48,323 nucleotides of DNA from Chaetomium olivaceum (lineage: Eukaryota > Ascomycota > Sordariomycetes > Sordariales > Chaetomiaceae): positions 1-48,323 of the forward strand of contig JAYWVB010000096.1 in NCBI GenBank assembly GCA_039881045.1. Reading direction: 5' to 3'. Under the pieces are notes generated by a model. That model ran no database searches. It worked only from the letters and a program-made list of their open reading frames with translations, and had not been told where the DNA came from. The position numbers were made by a program, and so were the translations under genes. Of the stretch, positions 23,851 to 32,804 are shown one piece after another (the first letter of the stretch is position 1; each line of letters opens with the position of its first letter).

Positions 23851-24668
23851 TTCGTCAAAAAGCCAAGAGCGTTCACTTTCAAAGGTTGGCCGAGTCGATG
23901 AGGTGACCGGTCGCAAGCGTCGTAATTTCCGTATCCAATTCAGGTCCAGCAATTTTGACGCTAAAAAACAAGCAAAAGCAGAGGGTTCATTACAAGGGCG
24001 AGTCTTGACCCAACTCAACCACTAAACTGTGAGGGTTGTCGAACAATGGCGACTTGACGCGACTAAGTTGATGTTTCGTGGTTGTCAAGTAGGTAACTTA
24101 CTATTGTGTATGGTAACTTACAAGATAACGCGAGACAACCCGCACGGACCACATCATCCATCAAATTGTTCTTCAACCTCTCGACCGACATATAACCCTA
24201 ACCCCGTATTTACAAACATGAAATGATACTTATATACCCTATGCTTCAACAACAACAACATTTCCTTCTTTCTATAAGAGAAACAATATCAATTGGGAGC
24301 ATAGAAATGGGATGAACCTAACTGCCGGCCTAGGAAGTGGAACTATTATACCGGCGGTTCACTAATCCTCCATTAAGTCCCCGACCACAAGAAGGCATTA
24401 TTAATCACCTTCGCATCCGGAGTTCAGATTCAAGGCGGGGTTACCAATTGCGTGAGTCGTCATTGAGATCACCATCTCGGGGACGTAGCACCTCATCCCG
24501 AGGATAAGCTCTCTGTTTTGGAAGAGGCACATATAACACACACAACCGTTGGCCTTTGCACAAGTTCACTTCCTCTCATGCTCAACTCATCCAATACCAA
24601 ACACCAACATATCCACCCTCCACCATCTCTTGATACCCTACCATTCAGAGCAAACCCATAAAACAACC
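23851..24668. other. divergent intergenic region, zinc-finger gene and SDR
   Basis: This interval contains the promoters of both genes and possibly a 5' exon of the zinc-finger gene. A two-copy telomere-like repeat (AACCCTAACCCC, 24194-24205) lies about 460 bp upstream of the SDR ATG. No separate gene is seen. Confidence 0.45.
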
Positions 24669-25777
24669 ATGGCCGTATCAAAGTCCTTCTACGCCATCGT
24701 AGCCGGCGTCGGCGCCGGCACGGGCCGGTCCGTCGCCCTACGCTTCGCCCAGGCCTACCCGGTCGTGCTGCTGGCCCGCAACCCGGCAAACTACGAAGGC
24801 ATCGTGTCCGAGATCAAGCAGCAAGGCGGCGAGGCGCTGGGCATCAGCGCGGATACCTCGGACCCGGCGGCGGTCGCATCGGCGTTTTGAGAAGATCAAG
24901 ACCGAGTTTGAGGGGCGCGGGCTGGGGTTGGCTGCTGCTGTTTGTAAGTCATTTTCCGGGTAGCCGTCTTGTGTATGTTTGTGAGAGGTGGGGAGTGGTT
25001 AAGTCCATATAAGTTCCGAAGAAAAGAAGTGAGGTGCTAATGCGGCCGCGACAATAGACAATGTCGGCGCCGGATTCGCAGTCAAGCCGTTCCTTGAGCT
25101 CTCGCCATCCGACCTCGACGGCAGCCTCGACAGCAACGCGTATGTGCACTTGCTCCCTTGTTTTTCTCCCCCCTTCTCCTCTCCCCCTTTCCCACCCCAA
25201 CCCCAACCAAAACCAAAGCCAACCCCCCTTCTCCCCCCAACCCTCACCGCTCTAACTCCCAAAAATACACAGCCGCGGCCTCTTCCACTTCGCCCAAGCG
25301 ACCCTCCCCCGCCTGCTCGCCTCCGTCCCGACCTCCCCACACCCCCCCTCCTTACTCATCACCGGCGCAACCGCCTCAGTGCGCGGCTCGGCCCGGTTCG
25401 CGACCTTTGCGGCCGGCAAGTTCGCGGCGCGGGCGCTGGGCCAGAGCTTGGCGCGCGAGTTTGGCCCGCGCGGCGTGCACGTGGCGCATGTGATTGTGGA
25501 CGGCGTGATTGATATCCCCCGGCTGGAGGAGTATAGGGTCAATGGGGGCGGGAGGATGGGAAGATTAAGCCGGATGCGGTGAGTTTTGATTCTCTCTTTC
25601 TTTTCTGTTTTGTGGTGTTCGTGGGGGGGGGGGGGGGGGGGGGGGAAAGGTGGTGTGGTTCGTTGCTGACTTTGTTGATCGTCATAGATTGCCGACAGCT
25701 ACTGGCATTTGCATACGCAGCATCGTTCGAGCTTCACGCAGGAGCTGGATTTGAGGCCGTATGCTGAGAAGTTTTAA
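24669..25777 (+). CDS. atypical short-chain dehydrogenase/reductase lacking the catalytic Tyr; two apparent frame breaks
   Basis: Four exons (24669-24943, 25058-25139, 25273-25578, 25688-25777) give about 250 aa, the normal classical-SDR length. The Rossmann loop AGVGAGTGRSVALRFA, VLLARN, YNVGAG (Asn-Ala-Gly region) and LLITGATASVRG are in order. The YxxxK position reads FAAGK, so the catalytic Tyr is Phe while Lys is kept. Two single-base changes break the frame: one extra T in a T4 run (24885-24888) makes a premature TGA before EKIKTEF, and one G is missing in the G5 run (25544-25548) before REDGKIKPDA. Correcting both gives an open frame to EKF at 25777 and preserves all intron phases. The substrate is unknown. 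The Y-to-F change suggests altered chemistry or a non-enzymatic NAD(P)-binding role. Confidence 0.82.
25623..25645. repeat. G23 homopolymer in the third SDR intron
   Basis: About 23 consecutive G lie within the intron 25579-25687. It is non-coding, G-quadruplex-prone and hard to sequence accurately. Confidence 0.85.
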
Positions 25778-26187
25778 GGGGTGGTGCAGGTAAGCCAGTC
25801 TGGGAGAGTGTGTTAGTGAGCTGGAGCAGAACAGAACAGGAGGCGTCTTCAAGAGCAATTGGGAGCATTGGATGGATGCTCATGGCTACCAGTTGAATGT
25901 GGAGGGCTCGGGCCAGTTGAGCCCTGACATCGAGATATATTTGGTCGTCAATCCTATATAATCGAATCATCCCGCCTGCGCCTTGTGACCTTGGAACTGA
26001 TCAACATGCTGTAGCCTTGCTAGATCCGGGCACGCCTCCCTGTGGTCAATCGGAGATGCCCCACAGGACAAGACGTCCGGAGCAGCGCGGCCGACGCCGG
26101 ATGCCGGTGGGGGGGAGCGCTCTGTGGGCTCGCTTCCCTCGTCCGGCCGCGCGGCGTCGTGGTTTGGTCGTTGTGTACAACGTCATT
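25778..26187. other. convergent 3' flanks of SDR and TMA46
   Basis: This is 410 bp between two stop codons. No gene or clear element is recognised. Confidence 0.45.
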
Positions 26188-27315
26188 TCAAGTGTTGGGT
26201 ACTTCTTCCGGCTCTGCCGCCTCCTCTGGCTCTGGCACACCATTTGGCTCATTGTTCGGGAGTGGAAGCCCGTGCATGGCAGCGAGCCGTTCCGCCTCTT
26301 TCTTCTCCCTGAGCGCCTCCGTCTCCTTCCGTAGCCTCTCGAGGTTCCACGCGCTGTCGTCTTCGTCCTCTGATTCGTCTTCTTCCTCCCCGCGCCAGTT
26401 GCCGCTCTCGAACATGGCACGACCAGTCGCCTCCTTGGCCTTCCGCAGTGCCTCCTCGGCCGCCTTCTTGTCCATACGCTCCTTCTTCCACTTGGCGAAC
26501 GACTCGGGGTTCACCGGCGTGAGGGTGCCGGTAAGCTTGTGCCTCTCCGACTCGAGGAACTCCTCGATGGTCAGCGTCTTGAGTGGCGACTTGTCCATCA
26601 GGGCCTTCTCTGCCGCCCTCTGCTCCTTCGTCTTGAGTACAAAACTAGAGGATTGTTAGCTTGTTGCACCATAAACACAGGTCCTTCCATACGTACCAGG
26701 TGGAAGAGCATGCTTGTACATGCATTTGTCGCCGCCATTGGGGCAAATCCAGAACCACCCGTATTTGCCGTCCTCGATGGCTTGGATGAAGAACTTGCAC
26801 ACCTTGTCCGTTGATGTGCGCTGGTTGCCCTTCTTGGACAAGACGACGGACCGCAGCTTCTCTTCGTCCCAGTCAGCCGACGTCTCCTGCTTCTTGGACT
26901 CCTCCTCCTCGGCTCGGGAGTCTTGGTAGAGGTTGATCTTCTCGACCTTGCGCTCGACGTCGAGGTTGTGGGCGAACTTGCACTTCTTGCCCTTTTCGCA
27001 ATTGCCCTTTTTGTAGAAAATGCAGACGACTGTCTTGGGATCTACGCCAAAAGGCACCTTTTGAATCTGGGCGGGCTTGTTGAGGAGCGCATCTGTCTCC
27101 CGCTTGGCGTCCTCGGCCGCCTTCTTCTCGCGCTCACGGGCGGCTTTCTCGGCCTCCTTGCGCTTCTGGGCAGCACCGCTGCTGGCTTCGAGTTGGGTAA
27201 TCCTCTTCTGGGCCGCACCACCCTTCTTGTTCTTCATGCCAAAGGTCTTGTCTTCGACCAGTTTCTTGGCATCCACCTTCTTGACACCGGCCTTGTCGGC
27301 CTTTTTGGGAGGCAT
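26188..27315 (-). CDS. tma46: CCCH zinc-finger translation factor TMA46 (ZC3H15/DFRP1 family)
   Basis: TMA46 binds and stabilises the DRG/Rbg1 GTPase and associates with translating ribosomes. Two exons, 26693-27315 and 26188-26644, are joined by a 48-bp intron (GTATGG donor, CTAAC branch, CTAG acceptor), giving ...HALPPGTFVLKTKEQ and 359 aa. The N-terminus is MPPKKADKAGVKK, a Lys-rich region common to the family, followed by a helical Glu/Lys/Arg stretch. Finger 1 is CIFYKKGNCEKGKKCKFAH; finger 2 starts CKFF and ends CPNGGDKCMYKH. The DFRP domain follows: TIEEFLESERHKLTGTLTPV and FAKWKKERMDKKAAEEAL. The protein ends in a Glu/Pro-rich acidic tail. It is divergent from OST4. Confidence 0.93.
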
Positions 27316-27913
27316 GGTGGGCTAAATTAGGGGGTTGATGTGACGAGGAACGGTGTGGGTGGTAGTGACCGTGTTCGCGGACCTCGTCGAGAAAGGAAAT
27401 GGGTTGTCGTGTGGTGGTTGTCGAGATTTTGCGCCGAAGGCAAACTCGCAGTTTCCAGGCGGGGATCCCCAATAAGAGTGTTGAGCGGATAGTCTTGAAT
27501 GGTCTCGGGTCTCAGTTTGTGCCCCACGCTGCCGCCCCCCAGCCCTGACGTGTGAGCTTTGCCTGCCAGTGAGGGCGTGAGGCGAAGGCGCCACGTGACC
27601 CACACCGAATCCATGTCATCCGGGGGGGTGCCTCGAGTTGCCCCAGGTGCGCCAAGCCGCTGGCGGTACATTGCCTGCCGGGTGCTTCGCGACAGCTCTG
27701 GAAAGCTGGCCAGATCCAAGCCATCCCAAGCGCGCCATCTTCGAGACGACACCGGCCACAGAAACAGCAGCAGACGAGCGAGGTACCCACGACTCTTTTA
27801 CCCTCAGGCTGTTTTGCGCCAATTCGCAGACTAATTCCATCTCCAGGAGTCAATTCCGCCCTTCAACCCTCAACTCTCTAGCGCTCCACCGGCCGGCGTC
27901 ACCCACTTGCACC
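27316..27913. other. divergent promoter region of TMA46 and OST4
   Basis: This 598-bp interval lies between two start codons. A 5' UTR of OST4 is likely near 27850-27913. Open frames overlap but none has recognisable content. Confidence 0.45.
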
Positions 27914-28111
27914 ATGATCACAGACACGGAACTCTACCGCCTGGCCATTGTCCTCGGCTCGGCGGCCATGGTGCTTATCATTCTATTACTTTTTCGAAGT
28001 CAACGCTGGCGAGGAAGAGAGCAGCACATCGAAGCCAAGAAAGGCAGCGCCGCAAACCACACCCGCATCAACCAAGACAAAATAGACGGCGTGCTGGAAT
28101 TGGGTGTACGA
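27914..28111 (+). CDS. ost4: oligosaccharyltransferase subunit OST4, with an apparent frame break
   Basis: OST4 is a tiny single-pass ER subunit that holds STT3 and OST3/6 together in the N-glycosylation complex. ATG 27914 gives MITDTELYRLAIVLGSAAMV followed by LIIL, which matches fungal OST4 N-termini. The expected continuation (Y..FEVNAGEEES) lies in the next frame, FFEVNAGEEESSTSKPRKAA, ending in a stop at 28082. The switch is at about 27985-27990 (ATTACT), where one extra or two missing bases would explain it. Without correction the frame runs on as LLLFRSQRWRG to 28111, which does not look like OST4. The corrected protein would be about 56 aa. No intron fits the short distance. Confidence 0.8.
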
Positions 28112-28724
28112 TAAGACGATGGAAGGTACGGTCCGCTTTTGGGTTCGAGACTTTGCACGGCGAGACTGGCGCATACCGGCACACAGGATCTTTACGCACC
28201 GCCTGGGATGGTGGATACAGTGAGCGAAGTCGGTGGTGCGAAGCAGGAGACAATGCCGGCTTGGGCTGCGACAAAATGGCAGGCCGGATGAGAGAGGGTT
28301 TTTTTTTTTGGCGAATTGACAGTTTAGGCGTCCTGGTTTTCTTGTGCTAGAGCTGTATTGACAACGAGCACTATGCCATTTTCCAGGCGAGCCAAGTTCT
28401 TGCCGCAGGATATGGGCAGTCTCCCTCCCATCCGAGCCGCGGCGCCCCGTCGTGGGAGATAAAGAACTAGTGACAGACTACCCTTCAATGCTTGATCTTC
28501 CGGTCAGCTTGCTTCCAGAATTACAGTCACATATTCTTCCAGGTTGTGACCCCTTTTAATGCGACATATTGACGTCTGAAGCGGTCCCGAGTACGCTGCC
28601 TCGAGTCCTCAAGTGGATGTTTGCGCATGGTCAGCCATTTGGAATTGCAATTACATGTGTATACAGTTATCAACACCGACACCGAGTCCCCCAAAGCTTC
28701 CATTAACCTTCCAAGTATAGTTCC
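28112..28724. other. convergent 3' flanks
   Basis: This is 613 bp between OST4 (+) and the FTA2-like gene (-). A short T10 run lies near 28300. No gene is recognised. Confidence 0.45.
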
Positions 28725-29738
28725 TTATCCGCATTTCTCGAATATCTGGTCCATAAACGCATGAGCGGCAACGGGATCTTTTTCCCATCTCAGCCAGTCG
28801 TAAAGGCTTGGGTCCGTTCCATAGGGCCCGTCCTGGCCCTCGCCGCGGGTGCACCGCATCATTTCCTCGGGAATAACGTCCCAATCCCAATCCCTCGGCG
28901 TACCCCACTCGATGAAGGCGTTCTGCAAATCAAGGGGCTCGCTACTCAGTGTCTGCTCGATGGTATATTTACCCATGGCGGTTGGGAATGGGTGCGGCGT
29001 GGTCCAGGCGCGACTGAAGTCGATAATCTTGCCGCCCATGTAATTGAACGTGTTGATGTCGCGCACGACGATGCCCAGTTTGTGGAGGTCTTCCAGATCA
29101 TTCCATATTTGCGGTACCTTTTCGGGGGTGAATGGGTCTTGGGGGCTTACGAGCTCCTTAACAATGGCGCGGAGGAGAGAAATGGCGATGTTTTGTGCCC
29201 CGGCCCCAAAAGTCGAGGCCGTCTCTTTCGTATTCTTCTTGCGAGTATTTCGGTCGTGCAGACCTTTTCTCGACCTCAGCAGCTTGCCGGGACGTGAGAA
29301 GTAAATATCCGTGAGCACGGGCGGCGAGATCTTCACGACCTTCCTGCTTGAGCCGCCCATACACGCGGCACTCACAATTGAAAGGGTCGAAATAGTCGCT
29401 ATAGAGCCGGGCGGATGCAAGACGGCGGCGGAGACCGACCGCGAACTCTTTCGCCAGATACTCGGTGGAATTGAAGAGAAACTGTGAAAATAAATGGGTC
29501 TCATTATTTCCGCTCTGGGATGTCAAGGCAACCTTACCATTTTGAGAGCGTAAGGGCCCTTCCCCCCAATTTTCACCTTCCAGACGAGGCCATCAACATC
29601 TTGGCTTGGGTCGCCAAGTTCTTGAATAAAGTCGATAGTTGCATGAGCGGTGCGGGTAAAGGGCGCGAGCTTAGGACCTGGCACCAGAGGCAGAGGTTTG
29701 GGGGGACTAGAAAGCGGCATTATAAGAGACCTGTCCAT
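28725..29738 (-). CDS. FTA2-like protein-kinase-fold protein, with an apparent +1 frame break
   Basis: This resembles the fungal family annotated after the kinetochore Sim4 subunit FTA2, a divergent kinase-like domain expanded in Sordariomycetes. Exon 1 (29538-29738) starts at ATG 29738 (MDRSLIMPLSSPP) and contains VWKVKIGGKGPYALKM, with the Lys of a VAIK-type motif. Intron 29482-29537 follows. Exon 2 carries FNCECRVYGRLKQEGREDLA and HGYLLL, then RAIVKELVSPQDPF, DLEDLHKLGIVVRDINTFNY and GGKIIDFSRAWTTPHP. RDI, the Asn and DFS stand in for HRD/N/DFG. An extra A in an A4 run (sense; 29191-29194 TTTT on plus) shifts the frame between DFWGRGT and NIAISLL. Removing it gives 318 aa. Kinase activity and kinetochore location are unproven. 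Confidence 0.75.
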
Positions 29739-31125
29739 GATATCGTGAGAACTCGGTGCACTTGGCTTGTTTACAAAGTGAGTGGAGTCTCCCACTAGGA
29801 TGCAACGAAGGTCTTGGATGGCTTCAGGCTAGCCGAGAGAATGATATGGTGAACTAAATTCAAGGAGGATGGGGTCGAGCACGGGGTTTAGGTTCCGGCT
29901 TTGTGCTTTGTGCTTTGCCCGGGCGTTGACCGAGCATTTTCGGTGCGTTCAGCTAAGGAAGGACCTGACAATGACAAGAGACGCGACGCCGCGGTTGCTC
30001 GCCAACCACAAGCTCGGTTCCAACCAATCAGAGAGCCCCGTTGCTGCACCTCAGGCCGACCACCAACGTCACCGAGTCTACCACCCACTGCCGCAAGGCT
30101 GCATGGCAGGTCCCCCAACTCAAACAAAACCCACACACGATATCCAAAAATAAGGGCTTGAAACCCGTTGACCAAGGGGCCCGAATGTGAGCATCCAACA
30201 GAAACAACCCGAAGAGGGCAAGGGCGGCCGGCCTGAGAGCTCGTGAAGCCAAGTCGCTGGGTTGGGTGGTGGAGGGGGCTATACTGGCTGGTCTGGGACT
30301 TTGCGCCGCGGTTAGACATTTGGCTGGGCTTCTCTCTGTGCCCTACTAGGCCGGCGATCATGCCAGTTGGTCCGGTCTCCATGGACGGTCATACACTCGT
30401 GAGAAACACGCGCGGCACGGCCACATGCTGGTGTTGCGTGTGCACCACGAACGAGCAGCGGCTTTCAGCGTGTGGTCGGTCTGAAATCCCATGATATCGG
30501 CGCAGACGAGCCAACACGGTCGAGCCATTCGTTGTTTGAGCCGGTCGGTCTCAACCTATGCGGCCTAGGAGGCATAATGAGGCCTCGGCGGCACGTTGTT
30601 GTCTCAGGTTGAGTCGTTTCTTAGCCACCCCGACGGCGCCCTGGAGACCAGATCCCCGACAAAGTTACATCCAAGGTGGCTCCAGTATGTGAGAATTACA
30701 TTTATAATGAGAAGAGTCTGGAGAGATACAAAGGCGGCTCAACACCACCACCCAGCCCAGCATTCTCACCATCATCTTCACCATCATCCTCGCTCTTGCA
30801 CAAACCCTTCTTCGACTAAACTTCCCTGCGGTATTTCGAGTTCCAGTGACTAGATCACCTTTCAGGGCCTGACATTGAAGTCCTTTGCGTTCTGCTCACA
30901 AGTCCTCGTTTGGAGACCTACCGTCCTTACCCCGTCAACCAATTCCCATTTGTTGCCATTTACTTTGTAAGCAAACTTGCTTATCCCGGCTGCAAACTTC
31001 GCCATGTTTATCTAACATTGCTAGTCGCCATCCGCAATCCCCTCCCACAGACCTTGCCTTGCCCACCTCGATCCATTCTGTCGTCCGCCTGCCGCGGCTC
31101 CCGTCCCTGTGCCGCGGCCGTCTAG
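29739..31125. other. divergent region upstream of the orphan exon
   Basis: About 1.4 kb separate the FTA2-like start from the orphan exon. A TATA-like TTTATAAT (30699-30706) and a CT-rich, CACCATCATC-repeat stretch (30755-30800) resemble a core promoter and leader. A well-formed intron signal pair (GTAAGC at about 30967, CTAAC..GCTAG ending at about 31024) suggests a 5' UTR intron. No start codon in frame with the exon is found. Confidence 0.45.
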
Positions 31126-31320
31126 AGCTACTCCCTCGTCGTCGACGCCGCAGGGAGAAAATGTGAGATCGGCAACACGACGTACACTGCAGTTTATTCG
31201 TCGGACGAAAAGAAGTGGAAAGTCGATATCAAGGGTCAGCTGCATGTGATCGCGATCAACAAGAAGGATAAGTTTTTTATCCAGGTTGATGGCCAGGTTT
31301 TTGAGGTTCGTTGGATTTGA
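31126..31320 (+). CDS. orphan C-terminal exon of a small hypothetical protein
   Basis: A 64-codon frame after an in-frame CTAG (possible splice acceptor, 31122-31125) reads SYSLVVDAAGRKCEIGNTTY, TAVYSSDEKKWKVDIKG, HVIAINKKDKFFIQVDGQ and VFEVRWI, then stops. It has the alternating pattern of a small beta-rich domain and much more protein-like content than its surroundings. It has no ATG, so a 5' exon must lie upstream, or the start has been lost to mutation or a sequence error. I do not recognise the family. The exon end is convincing, the gene model is not. Confidence 0.45.
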   Translation, partial: SYSLVVDAAGRKCEIGNTTYTAVYSSDEKKWKVDIKGQLHVIAINKKDKFFIQVDGQVFEVRWI

Positions 31321-32804
31321 TTTTTGTATCTGGTTACCTTAGGTGTTAGAAAAAGGATGGAAGCTTTTGGTTTTTGTTACTCTCCTTTCTATTGTTTGCC
31401 GTCAGTCGGGTCCGGGAGGAGGGTGGGTAGTTGTCTGCCTATAGACTTCAGTGTTCAAGTGATTAGTACCTACCTACCTAGGTTGGCACTTATTAGAAAG
31501 CAACAACTCCAGCCGTCTTCTGTGTGGCCCCCGTCATCTGCTTTCTCTTACGCCGAAGCGCTCAAAAAGTTAATAGAACTGGACCCTGGTCAATCTTGAG
31601 CTGGCTAAAGGTACCAACGGTAACTTAGGTAGGCAGGTAATCTACAGGATTGATGCGAACCTGAAGAATCCTAAGTCCCACACAATCCTCAAGACTACCA
31701 AATTACGACGTACCTAACGTCCTAAACTGGTCTTTGCGTGCCTTCATGCTGCCCTCTCCCTCGCATCTACTATAACTCGAACGTGACAAGTCTATGCAAG
31801 ACTTCCATCTGCACACGCATGCCTGAGTTGAAAAACAAGCGGATGAATACTTCGCCACCGAGGCACCTACACGCATTTGACTATATCTATGTACCTACCT
31901 ACCTACCTATATACTAGCTGACTAGATGCTAGGTATCTCGGTACGCTAGCACCACAGGGCAGAAAGCACCGGACTCTAAGTTTAAAAACTTGGGTTGTCA
32001 AAACGAAAGGAAAGTCATCCGGAAGCTTCATAAAGAAGCTCTTTTAGCTCGATTTACATTTATTTTACTCGGTTTTCTGTTATAAAAAATAAAATAAAAT
32101 AGATTTCTTTTTTTATATATTTTATATCTCTCCCCCCCATCTCTTCTTCTTTTATTTGCCTACTTTCTTTGAGAAGAGATTACTTCTTTTTCGAGGTTTT
32201 TCTTTTTTCTTTTGGTAGAGGGTATGCTTACGACTAGCAACCCTAACCCTGGGCGTCTTATCATCTGAGTCGGGATTTCCTGTGCAAGGTTGTTCGGGGT
32301 TCTGGCGCCTTGCTCTGGGGTCATGTGATCCTCGCTTCGCCCCACCCCTGGTCTGTTCAGCTCGAGGCAAGGCTCTCAAGGCAAGTCGCTCCCTCAAATT
32401 CTCGCGCGACTCGGTTCCGCTCCTCCTTGCCTCCGACTCTCCCACTCTTCATCAGCCACTCCATCAACCCAGCACATTACCATTCTGCTCACCTCCGCTC
32501 GGGCTTGCATCACTTGTCGCTCGCCTGAATACTTCACTTTAATCAACCGACGATAAAAAAATCGGCCATTTCTCGTTTTTCTTTGCTACCTAATCACACA
32601 AGCCGCGACTTGACGCGACTTGCAGCAAGAAAGACAGTGTGACTCGGCCATCGCCCGATCAACTTCTCGAATCTGCCATTTAGCCATCCAGCGAAACTCA
32701 TCGCTTTTTCGCATCGCGCATATCTCCTAGAGAAGAGCCGCGCACGCCTACCAACAATCCATCAAAACCCACATCTATCACATTCCTCGCTCACCGTCGC
32801 AATC
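31321..32804. other. intergenic region with AT-rich patch and TACC repeats
   Basis: About 1.5 kb upstream of YRA1. It contains TACCTACC-type repeats (31476-31490, 31893-31910), an AT-rich block at about 32030-32160 with AAATAAAATA repeats and a TTTATATATTTTATAT core, and a telomere-like AACCCTAACCCT (32239-32250). The last 200 bp should be the YRA1 leader. The AT-rich block may be a relic of a repeat, but no element is identified. Confidence 0.45.
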
